From Salegentibacter sediminis (GTDB taxonomy: Bacteria; Bacteroidota; Bacteroidia; Flavobacteriales; Flavobacteriaceae), in the NCBI RefSeq assembly GCF_002078605.1, contig NZ_MSJR01000005.1, positions 1 to 64,000 of the forward strand: a DNA stretch of 64,000 bases, written 5' to 3'. Under the pieces are notes generated by a model that was given only the letters and a program-made list of their open reading frames with translations, searched no databases and was not told the DNA's origin. The position numbers were made by a program, and so were the translations under genes. Positions 17,878-25,035 of this stretch are shown piece by piece (positions within the stretch are counted from its first letter, which is position 1; the number at the start of each line of letters is the position of its first letter).

Positions 17878-18747
17878 ATGTCCCTGAAATTAAAACTTAA
17901 AGAAGGCCTATTCCGTATATTAAATCTGTTACCTGAGAAACAGGGCTTTTATTTTTATCATAAAATCCAGGACGTTGTTAACGGAGAGAATATGTTACAG
18001 CGGGTAAAAACCAACGAGCCCAGTTTTGGCCTTTTACAAAGATTATTACAGGAGAAGGGACTGTCCTTAAAAGGGAAAAATATTTTAGAGATCGGTTCGG
18101 GATGGGCACCGGTGATGCCTTACTTTATGCTTTTCCATGGAAAAGCCAAATCAGTCTCCACCTTCGATCTTAATAGGCATTTTAGTAAGAAGGCCGTCTA
18201 TAGGTTGAACGAAGTTTTCTTTTCGGAATATGGGATCAGAATCACTCCTGAGCCCAAAAGAGCATATCACTTACCAAAAAACATCGAGTATTATCCCAAT
18301 ACTAACCTGATAGCTGCCGACTTACCGGAAACCGACCTTGTTTTTTCCCGATTTGTGTTGGAGCATGTAAAGCCTGAAGACCTCAGATTAATGCATAAAA
18401 AATTTAAAAGAGACTTAAAACCGGGGAGTTTAATTGTACACCTGATTTCCCCGAGTGATCACCGCGCTTATGTGGATAAGAATTTGAGTCTGCAGGACTT
18501 CTTACAATACAGTGAAGCCGAATGGCAAAAGAAGCAAACCAAATTTGATTACCACAACCGGCTGAGACTTCCGCAATATTTAGCTATTTTTAAGGCAGCA
18601 GACCTGGAACTTTTGCATGTGGAATATGATCAACCCGGTGAGGATATTTATAAGAAGTTCAGGGCTGTAAAAATACACGAAGATTTTAAGCACTTTACAG
18701 ATGAAGAATTGACGGCCGGTTCTATTAATGTGGTTTTGAGGGTGTAG
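17878..18747 (+). CDS. Class I SAM-dependent methyltransferase
   Basis: A 289-residue methyltransferase. Motif I is NILEIGSGWAPVMPY near residues 66-80 and the later DLVFSRFVLEHVKPEDLR near 154-172 fits Methyltransf_11/23. The N-terminal 60 residues (EKQGFYFYHKIQDVVNG) are characteristic of glycan-locus methyltransferases rather than of small-molecule ones, but I cannot name the substrate. It is the last gene before the first repeat-rich gap. Confidence 0.78.
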   Translation: MSLKLKLKEGLFRILNLLPEKQGFYFYHKIQDVVNGENMLQRVKTNEPSFGLLQRLLQEKGLSLKGKNILEIGSGWAPVMPYFMLFHGKAKSVSTFDLNRHFSKKAVYRLNEVFFSEYGIRITPEPKRAYHLPKNIEYYPNTNLIAADLPETDLVFSRFVLEHVKPEDLRLMHKKFKRDLKPGSLIVHLISPSDHRAYVDKNLSLQDFLQYSEAEWQKKQTKFDYHNRLRLPQYLAIFKAADLELLHVEYDQPGEDIYKKFRAVKIHEDFKHFTDEELTAGSINVVLRV

Positions 18748-18795
18748 AAGGAAAAGCTTGTCCTGAAGCAAGCAGCATCCGAAGGATCGAAGAAC

Positions 18796-18918
18796 TGTCA
18801 GGCTGAGCCCGACCAAAGGGAGGAAAGTCGAAGCCCTTTTGAAAGCCTAAAGACAGTCGTTTCCTACTACTAAGCACTTCGACTTTTCGTCTGCTATCGC
18901 AGCCGGCTCAGTGTGACA
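18796..18918. repeat. Palindromic intergenic element, type B, copy 1
   Basis: The left arm TGTCAGGCTGAGCC (18796-18809) faces the right arm GGCTCAGTGTGACA (18905-18918), which is its near reverse complement. Between them lie GTCGAAGCCC and AAGCACTTCGACTT, a second inner inverted pair. The element is about 123 bp and could fold as a nested hairpin. A shortened relative lies at about 18954-19060. Confidence 0.75.
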
Positions 18919-19143
18919 AATAGTTTTAATAATTAGTTTTTCATAATCCAACAATGTCAGGCTGAGCCTATGTTTCTGGCCAGAAGGACAGAAATATGGA
19001 AAAGCCAGTCCTGAGCGCGTAGCAGCCGAAGGGTAGGGGCACTGTCAGGCTGAGATCTGAGATAAAATTTTTATCTAGCGGAGGGGATGACAGATAAAAT
19101 AGATATTACTGAATTTATAAAGGCTTAAATAGATTCGTGATCT

Positions 19144-19302
19144 GTTCTTTTTCCATTGATGAAAAAGAACCAAAAAATCTAGGCTTACGAAAATGGATCT
19201 AAATTTTTCGTTCGATGTCTAAATTTTCTGAACTCGCGGGAAAAACTTGAGTAAGGAGAAAAAGACGTGTCGCTCAAACAGCAGAAAATTTAAACGACAT
19301 CT
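19144..19302. repeat. Compound hairpin block, type D
   Basis: Perfect inverted repeat GTTCTTTTTC (19144-19153) / GAAAAAGAAC (19161-19170) with a 7-base loop, followed by a longer inverted pair GATGTCTAAATTTTCTG (19217-19233) / CAGAAAATTTAAACGACATC (19283-19302). No coding capacity. It looks like another non-autonomous intergenic element rather than a terminator, since the nearest gene ends about 400 bp upstream. Confidence 0.6.
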
Positions 19303-19419
19303 CACTTCAAATTTCACGATCAATTTTCGATAGGCCACTTAATTTTCAACTTAGTCTTTACTACGTAACCTTTTATTAAATAAAAAAACTAACTCTGTCA
19401 ATACTAGCCAGAATAGATG

Positions 19420-19587
19420 ACCGGGTGGACGGTTGGGGGGAAAGCCTGTCGTGAGCCTGGACGAAGGCTCGAAGCCCTTTTAAAGTTTAAAAAGTCGCTT
19501 CGAACTACCAAGCACTTCCCTTCGACTCCGCAAAAGCTGCGCTCAGGACAGGCTCATCGCCTCCTTCGTTGTCGGCTTAGTGTGACA
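19420..19587. repeat. Palindromic intergenic element, type B, copy lacking left arm
   Basis: Carries the inner CGAAGCCC...AAGCACTTCCCTTCGACT and the right arm GGCTTAGTGTGACA (19574-19587), but the TGTCAGGCTGAGCC left arm is missing or altered. It also holds an extra segment, GCGCTCAGGACAGGCTCATC, shared with the next copy. Confidence 0.6.
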
Positions 19588-19621
19588 AAGGCTTTAATAA
19601 TGAGTTATTCATAAACCAGGA

Positions 19622-19817
19622 ATGTCAGGCTGAGCCCCTTTAAGCGGCCGGGAGGACGATTGGAGGGAAAGTCGAAGCCCGTTTGAAGGTCTAAAGACAG
19701 TCGTTTCCTACTACTAAGCACTCCCCTTCGACGAAGCTCAGGGCTAGCTCTTCGACTCCGCAAAAGCTGCGCTCAGGACAGGCTCATCACCTCCTCTGTC
19801 GGTGGCTCAGTGTGACA
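19622..19817. repeat. Palindromic intergenic element, type B, long copy
   Basis: Complete arms TGTCAGGCTGAGCC (19622-19635) and GGCTCAGTGTGACA (19804-19817). It is longer than copy 1 because of an internal stretch with CTTCGACGAAGCTCAGGGC and GCGCTCAGGACAGGCTCATC. It lies 195 bp before the second neuB gene. Confidence 0.7.
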
Positions 19818-20012
19818 GCTCGTTAATAATGGGTAATCAACAAATCAATATCATCGCAACATCACTTCGTCACAACCTTACAAAATCATCACTCAACCAA
19901 TCCCCAATTCACGAATTCACGAATCCCGAACTAACCAATCCCCAATGAACTAGTTAACCAAATAACCAACCAAAATAATTAACTTGCTTTCTCAATTTGA
20001 TATCGTGATCTT

Positions 20013-21011
20013 ATGCCATATATAATTGCAGAAGTTGGGCAGGCCCATGAAGGAAGTTTGGGCTTGGCTCTATCTTATATTGATGCCCTGGCAGAAACCG
20101 GAGTGGATGCAGTGAAGTTCCAGCTGCATATAGCCGAGGCCGAAAGCAGTAAGTTTGAACCTTTTCGGGTGAAATTCAGCGAGCAGGACAAAACCCGTTT
20201 CGATTACTGGCAGCGGATGGAATTTACCCTGGCGGAATGGAGGTTTCTAAAGCAGCGTTGTGATGAAAAAGGGGTGGAGTTTTTGGCCTCTCCTTTTAGC
20301 AATGCCGCAGTTGAGCTTCTGGAAGACTTGGGCGTAAAGAGATATAAGATCGGTTCAGGAGAGGTTAGTAATTTCCTGTTGCTTGAAAAAATTGCCCGAA
20401 CCGGGAAACCGGTCATTCTTTCTTCAGGGATGAGCTCCTTTGAAGAACTGGATCGAACTGTTGGATTCCTAAGGAAAAGAAAGGTGGAATTCTCCATTCT
20501 GCAATGCACCACCGCATATCCCACTCAACCTGAAGAATACGGCTTGAATGTAATCACAGAGTTAAAAGAACACTACAAGGTGCCTGTAGGTTATTCCGAT
20601 CATTCTGCAAAAATAGAAACCTGCATTGCGGCAACTGCTCTGGGCGCTGAAATCCTGGAATTCCATGCAGTCTTCGACCGCCGAAGCTTTGGCCCCGATG
20701 CCACTTCCTCCCTGGAGATCGATGAGATCAAAAGCCTGGTGCAGGCGGTAAGGAATATTGAAACTTCTCTTCAACATCCCGTTGATAAAACAGATAATAC
20801 CCGGTATAAAGACTTGAAGGATATTTTCGAAAAATCTCTGGCCGTAAATAAAGACCTGCCTGCAGGCCACAAACTGACTTTCGATGATCTCGAAGCGAAA
20901 AAACCTAAAGGCCATGGCATTGATGCTTCAGAATTTGAACAACTAATAGGACAGGAGTTAAAAAGGGAAATGAAGCAATGGGAGTTTTTGAATGATGAAG
21001 ATTTGGTGTGA
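20013..21011 (+). CDS. neuB: NeuB-family nonulosonic acid synthase with SAF domain
   Basis: A 332-residue synthase: YIIAEVGQAHEGSLGLALSY, VDAVKFQLH, FLASPFSNAAVELLEDLGV, KIGSGEVSNFLLLEKI, LSSGMSS and an FDRRSFGPDATSSLE segment, followed by a C-terminal SAF (antifreeze-like) domain from about 275 (LAVNKDLPAGHKLTFDDLEAKK is its core). It differs in key motifs from the synthase at 14709, so it probably uses another acceptor (legionaminate- or pseudaminate-type are options). It stands alone between two repeat arrays with no partner genes beside it. Confidence 0.85.
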   Translation: MPYIIAEVGQAHEGSLGLALSYIDALAETGVDAVKFQLHIAEAESSKFEPFRVKFSEQDKTRFDYWQRMEFTLAEWRFLKQRCDEKGVEFLASPFSNAAVELLEDLGVKRYKIGSGEVSNFLLLEKIARTGKPVILSSGMSSFEELDRTVGFLRKRKVEFSILQCTTAYPTQPEEYGLNVITELKEHYKVPVGYSDHSAKIETCIAATALGAEILEFHAVFDRRSFGPDATSSLEIDEIKSLVQAVRNIETSLQHPVDKTDNTRYKDLKDIFEKSLAVNKDLPAGHKLTFDDLEAKKPKGHGIDASEFEQLIGQELKREMKQWEFLNDEDLV

Positions 21012-21097
21012 TTAAATCGTCATTGCGAGGAAGCGGGGGCTGACGCGGCAATCCGTTGTTTTTATTCAGGCATCTGACTTTATTCTCCAAACAACAA

Positions 21098-21345
21098 CCC
21101 CTACCAACTACTAAGCACTTCGACCATCACCTCCTTCGTCGGCGGCTCAGTGTGATGGCATGTTTTAAAAGAATTTCATGAATAAACCAACACTGTCAGG
21201 CTGAGGCCGACCGGAGGGAGGAAAAGCCTGTCCTGAGCGCGCCGCAGTCGAAGGGTCGAAGCCCCTTCTTAATTCCAACCACAGTCGTTACCAACTACTA
21301 AGCACTTCGACTTCTCGTCTGCTCCCGCAGCCGGCTCAGTGTGAC
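21098..21345. repeat. Type B palindromic element, one half and one full copy
   Basis: A right half-copy ending in GGCTCAGTGTGATG at about 21144-21157 is followed by a full copy: left arm TGTCAGGCTGAGG from 21194, inner AAGCACTTCGACTTCTCG, and right arm GGCTCAGTGTGAC at 21333-21345. A further left-arm remnant lies near 21376. Confidence 0.65.
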
Positions 21346-21474
21346 TCTATGTTTAAAAAGAATATTTATGAAAGCCCACTATTGTCCGACTGAGCCCATA
21401 TTTTGAAAAACCTTGAGTACAGTAGAAGATGTTGCTCCAAGCAACTACATGCTCATTGAGTATAGCTCGTTAGG

Positions 21475-21601
21475 TTCGAGTGTCCTGACGCTAGTTGGGA
21501 TGTGTCGAGAACCGTTAAGTAGCAAGAACTCTATAAGCTTCTCGATACTCCCGATAGCTATCGGGATTTATTCCGCTCTGCTACATAAAGAATCACTCGA
21601 A
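21475..21601. repeat. Nested palindrome, type A, copy 1
   Basis: Outer arms TTCGAGTG (21475-21482) and CACTCGAA (21594-21601); inner arms GTGTCGAGAA (21502-21511) and TTCTCGATAC (21539-21548); and a perfect palindrome CCCGATAGCTATCGGG (21550-21565) inserted in the right half. The right arm continues into GTCAACG. Capable of forming a cruciform or long hairpin RNA. Confidence 0.75.
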
Positions 21602-21660
21602 GTCAACGCAACATGTTCTACAATTTTATTTTACGCGCTCGTAACGCCCAGCCCGTTGGG

Positions 21661-21784
21661 TTCGAGTGCCTTTGCAGAGCGATAGCGGTGCAAAGGTGTA
21701 TCGAGAACCGCATGGGAGAACGAACCCTTCAAGACTTCTCGATACTTTTTTTATTCCGCTATCGCTTCATAAAAAACACTCGAA
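21661..21784. repeat. Nested palindrome, type A, copy 2 (most complete)
   Basis: Three concentric inverted pairs: TTCGAGTG (21661-21668) / CACTCGAA (21777-21784); GCGATAGCGG (21679-21688) / CCGCTATCGC (21756-21765); GTATCGAGAA (21698-21707) / TTCTCGATAC (21736-21745). The outer arms extend as CGTTGGG... and ...GTCAACG. This symmetrical 124-bp unit defines the family. Confidence 0.82.
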
Positions 21785-21922
21785 GTCAACGTCCCTTTCT
21801 GTTGGGATAGTTATATGAAAGCCCTCCCCGTGAGTAGCACCATCTTTATTCCGCTTCTCAAATTAATAAATTAACCGGGGCAAATCTGTCCTTTATGACC
21901 CGACTCATAAAACAGCCTTCCT

Positions 21923-21958
21923 GAAGCTTTCATCTTTGTACCTATTAAATGAAGCTTC
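21923..21958 (+). promoter_or_regulatory. Possible norZ promoter inside an inverted repeat
   Basis: GAAGCTTTCAT (21923-21933) and ATGAAGCTTC (21949-21958) form an inverted pair around CATCTTTG (21932-21939), which matches the flavobacterial -7 element TAnnTTTG except at its first base. It is the only such arrangement seen before norZ, and would give a leader of about 195 bases. A regulator site is inferred from symmetry alone. Confidence 0.35.
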
Positions 21959-22139
21959 TGTAAAACTATACCCACTGAGCATGAAAAACCCACAAAATAA
22001 AAAAGTTCCTATCTCTTCCGCAGTCAAAAATCGACGCTTTTAGAATGAGAGAATTAAAGAATTAAAGAATTAAAATCCCCTAACCCACCGAAAAGGGAAA
22101 AGCTTGGTATTTCTTTTTCGGCTTCTAATTATAACACCC

Positions 22140-24425
22140 ATGAGTAAAGAAAGAAAATTATGGATTGCTTTCCTGCTGGTTATGTCAGTATCCTTTGCCA
22201 TCCTCGGTTATTATGGTTTTGAAATCTATCAGAAAGCACCCCCTCTGCCTGAACAAATTGTCACCACCGAAGGAGAAGTTGTCTTTGAAGGCCAGGACAT
22301 CAAGGATGGCCAGAACGTTTGGCAAAGTATGGGCGGCCAGGAAGTTGGCTCTATATGGGGACATGGCGCCTATCAGGCCCCAGACTGGACTGCAGACTGG
22401 CTTCACCGGGAGGCCCTGTTTATCCTTAATGAATGGTCTGAAGAAGACTATGCTAAACCTTATGAGGAGCTTGAAAGTGAAAAACAGGCCCTCCTGGAGA
22501 GAAGGCTTCAAGTGGAATTGAGAGAAAACACCTATGATGAAGCCGATGGCAGCATTACCATCTCTCCCATGCGGGCAAAAGCGGTTAGATTTCTCAGCAA
22601 CTACTACCGTGGATTATTCATGGAGAACCCAGAGCTCGACGAACTGAGAAACTACTATGCTATTCCCCCGAATTCTATTAAAGATGAGACAAGAATGCAA
22701 CAGATGTCGGGCTTTTTCTTTTGGGCTACCTGGGCAACAGTAACCGAAAGACCTGGCAGCGATGTTTCCTATACCCATAACTGGCCTCCGGATGAACTGG
22801 TGGGCAATAAGGCTACCGGCGATCTCCTCATCTGGACAGGATTCAGTATTATCCTTCTTCTGGTGGGAATAGCACTAATGATATTCTATCATGCGAAAAT
22901 GAAAGAGGAGGAAGAGCCTGAAAAACCGGTTGAAGACCCTCTCATGAAACAAACAATTACCCCTTCTATGCAAGCGGTGAAAAAGTACATGTGGATAGTA
23001 TGCGTTCTTATACTTATCCAGGTGACTTTTGGTGTCATAACGGCACATTTTGGGGTAGAAGGAGATGGTTTTTATGGTCTCGATCTCGCCGAAATTCTTC
23101 CTTATTCCATCTCAAGAACCTGGCATGTGCAGCTGGGAATTCTCTGGGTCGCCACTGCCTGGCTGGGAACAGGCCTTTATATGGCACCCGCAGTTTCAGG
23201 TAGAGATCCAAAGTTTCAGAAGTTTGGCGTGAACTTCCTCTTTGTCTGCCTTTTAGTAATCGTATTTGGTTCTATGGCCGGGCAATGGATGGGAATTATG
23301 CAAAAACTTGGGCTGGCAGAAAACTTCTGGTTTGGACATCAGGGTTATGAATATGTAGATCTTGGAAGGTTTTGGCAAATATTCCTTTTTGTAGGTTTGT
23401 TTGTATGGCTTGCACTTATGGTGCGACCGCTTCTACCGGTGATCAGGCAAAGAACTTCTGAAAGGAATCTGCTCATCATGTTCCTGGTTTCTTCTGCCGC
23501 TATTGCGCTCTTCTATGGTGCGGGCCTAATGTGGGGAAGACAAACCAACCTTGCGATCGCCGAATACTGGCGGTGGTGGGTGGTTCACCTGTGGGTAGAA
23601 GGTTTCTTTGAGGTATTTGCTACAGTAGTGTCGGCTTTCCTGTTTGTAAGGCTTGGTTTGCTGCGCACCAATACTGCCACCCTCAGTGTGCTGTTAGCTA
23701 CCGTTATCTTCCTTTCGGGAGGTATACTGGGTACTTTCCACCACCTGTATTTTAGTGGTACTCCAACAGCGGTAATGGCCCTGGGAGCCACTTTTAGTGC
23801 CCTGGAAGTAGTCCCGCTGGTCCTGATTGGTTACGAAGTTTATGAAAACTACAAGCTATCCAAAGCCACGGAATGGCTTAAGGATTATAAATGGCCTATT
23901 TACTGCCTTATTGCTGTAGCCTTTTGGAACTTTTTGGGAGCAGGTATTTTCGGTTTCATTATTAATCCTCCTATCGCTCTTTATTATATGCAGGGACTTA
24001 ACACCACGGCAGTACATGCCCACACAGCTCTTTTCGGAGTGTATGGTTTCCTTGGAATTGGCCTCATGCTGTTTGTTCTTAGGAGTCTCTACCGGAAACA
24101 AATATGGAATGACAAATTGCTGAGTTTTTCTTTCTGGTCTATTAATATTGGTCTTATCCTTATGGTGCTCCTAAGTGTACTCCCTATTGGATTACTCCAA
24201 ACAGTTGCCAGTGTAAATGAAGGAATGTGGTATGCCCGTTCAGCTGAATTTATGCAGCAACCGGGAATGGATACCCTGCGCTGGATGAGAGCTATTGGTG
24301 ATACCATTTTTGCAATAGGTTTATTTGCCTTTGTATGGTTCGTTTTCTCTCTTAACAGTAGCAAGAGATTGCCGGAAGAGAAAAAAGAAGCAAAAGTGCG
24401 CGAAGAGGAATACGCAGAAGTATAA
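22140..24425 (+). CDS. norZ: Quinol-dependent nitric oxide reductase (qNOR)
   Basis: Single-subunit inner-membrane enzyme reducing two NO to N2O with quinol electrons. The 761 residues suit qNOR, which has the extra N-terminal extension absent from cNOR: DGQNVWQSMGGQEVGSIWGH and APDWTADWLHRE. Haem and non-haem iron ligands are visible in TWHVQLGILW, VVHLWVEGFFEVF, GTFHHLYFSGTP and AVHAHTALFGVYG. I chose ATG at 22140; a TTG 12 codons upstream is less likely. There is no nor accessory or regulator gene beside it. It stands alone between repeat arrays inside a glycan locus. Confidence 0.95.
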   Translation: MSKERKLWIAFLLVMSVSFAILGYYGFEIYQKAPPLPEQIVTTEGEVVFEGQDIKDGQNVWQSMGGQEVGSIWGHGAYQAPDWTADWLHREALFILNEWSEEDYAKPYEELESEKQALLERRLQVELRENTYDEADGSITISPMRAKAVRFLSNYYRGLFMENPELDELRNYYAIPPNSIKDETRMQQMSGFFFWATWATVTERPGSDVSYTHNWPPDELVGNKATGDLLIWTGFSIILLLVGIALMIFYHAKMKEEEEPEKPVEDPLMKQTITPSMQAVKKYMWIVCVLILIQVTFGVITAHFGVEGDGFYGLDLAEILPYSISRTWHVQLGILWVATAWLGTGLYMAPAVSGRDPKFQKFGVNFLFVCLLVIVFGSMAGQWMGIMQKLGLAENFWFGHQGYEYVDLGRFWQIFLFVGLFVWLALMVRPLLPVIRQRTSERNLLIMFLVSSAAIALFYGAGLMWGRQTNLAIAEYWRWWVVHLWVEGFFEVFATVVSAFLFVRLGLLRTNTATLSVLLATVIFLSGGILGTFHHLYFSGTPTAVMALGATFSALEVVPLVLIGYEVYENYKLSKATEWLKDYKWPIYCLIAVAFWNFLGAGIFGFIINPPIALYYMQGLNTTAVHAHTALFGVYGFLGIGLMLFVLRSLYRKQIWNDKLLSFSFWSINIGLILMVLLSVLPIGLLQTVASVNEGMWYARSAEFMQQPGMDTLRWMRAIGDTIFAIGLFAFVWFVFSLNSSKRLPEEKKEAKVREEEYAEV

Positions 24426-24497
24426 AATCACAGAGGAGGTAAAAGCTGTCATCGCTCTGAATGCGAGTGTTAAATGCGGTTTTTGCCTCTTTTTTTA

Positions 24498-24858
24498 TCC
24501 CGTTGGATTTGAGACTGCTCCTCGATACATTTTTTTATTTCGCTATTGCTGCATAAAAACCCACTCGAAGGCAACGCCCGATTTAGTAAGAGTATTTCCC
24601 AACAACCCCTCGCCGTTGGGTTCGAGTGATCCCGATGCAAATCGGGATTGTATCGAGAAACGGTTAGGAGCAGGAACTCTTCAAGACTTTTCGATACTTT
24701 TTTTATTTCGCTATCGCTTCATAAAAAACACTCGAAGTCAACGATCGGTTTTGTTTGGGTTGATATTGAAAACTTCACCAGTTGCATTTACCTCACAAGA
24801 CTTCTCGATACAATTCTTTCTTCCGCTCTGTTACATAAAGAATCACTCGAAGTCAACG
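24498..24858. repeat. Three type A palindromic copies after norZ
   Basis: Copy 3 (about 24501-24576) has lost its centre: CGTTGGATTTGAG runs straight into CTCGATAC and ends CACTCGAAGGCAACG. Copy 4 (24621-24736) is complete: TTCGAGTG (24621-24628), a CCCGATGCAAATCGGG hairpin, TATCGAGAA (24651-24659), and CACTCGAA (24729-24736). Copy 5 (24802-24858) is a right half only: TTCTCGATAC (24802-24811) to CACTCGAAGTCAACG. All have the same orientation as the copies before norZ. Confidence 0.75.
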
Positions 24859-25007
24859 TCTGTTTTAATTAGAGTATTTTAATAGATCACTCCATCACAG
24901 CGTCACCAATTCACAAATTAACCGACCTCCAGAATGCTACCAACTAAAGACTAATGACTAAAAACAAAACTAAAGACTCCAGGCTACCGACTAACGCCTA
25001 ATTTATT

Positions 25008-25015
25008 TACATTTG
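25008..25015 (+). promoter_or_regulatory. -7 promoter element TACATTTG
   Basis: Exact match to the Bacteroidota -7 consensus TAnnTTTG, 20 bases before the start of the gene at 25036. No TTTG is seen at the -33 spacing, so the site is a candidate only. It would start the second glycan operon after the repeat array. Confidence 0.45.
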
Positions 25016-25035
25016 TTCAAACCAGAAAACCACCT

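Larger units (their letters stand above)
18748..20012. other. Repeat-rich intergenic region
   Basis: About 1.26 kb without a credible gene. It holds copies of a TGTCAGGCTGAGCC...GGCTCAGTGTGACA palindromic element, a separate hairpin block at 19144-19302, and a low-complexity run rich in 'accaa/atcccc' words at 19840-19980 leading into the second neuB. Short open frames here are formed by repeat sequence. No clear promoter motif was found before 20013. Confidence 0.75.
21012..22139. other. Repeat-rich intergenic region before norZ
   Basis: About 1.1 kb without a credible gene. From left to right it holds type B palindromic copies (to about 21390), two type A palindromes (21475-21784), a possible regulated promoter at 21923-21958, and a short tandem repeat, AGAATTAA three times, near 22049-22074. 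Open frames within 21413-21810 are repeat-derived. Confidence 0.75.
24426..25035. other. Repeat-rich intergenic region after norZ
   Basis: About 610 bp holding three type A palindromic copies (24498-24858), then a low-complexity run of 'gactaaa/ctaccgact' words, and a -7 promoter element before the next gene. The open frame that runs out of norZ to 24882 is made of repeat DNA and is not a gene. Confidence 0.75.

Noticed and set aside
19417-19614. 65-residue open frame between the methyltransferase and neuB
   Set aside because: It lies wholly in a type B repeat copy and has no ribosome-binding context or family resemblance.
21413-21810. Two short open frames before norZ
   Set aside because: Both translate the type A palindromes, and the same peptides appear wherever the repeat occurs.
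22104-22139. Upstream TTG start for norZ
   Set aside because: The 12 extra residues are not seen in qNOR; ATG 22140 gives the usual MSKERKLW-type beginning before the first membrane span.
21475-24858. Invertible promoter or gene cassette, as in Bacteroides capsule loci
   Set aside because: The type A copies on each side of norZ are in the same direction, not inverted, and no tyrosine or serine recombinase is encoded in the window.
24325-24882. 185-residue open frame overlapping the end of norZ
   Set aside because: The first third is an off-frame reading of norZ and the rest is three type A repeat copies. The apparent peptide repeats come from the DNA repeats.
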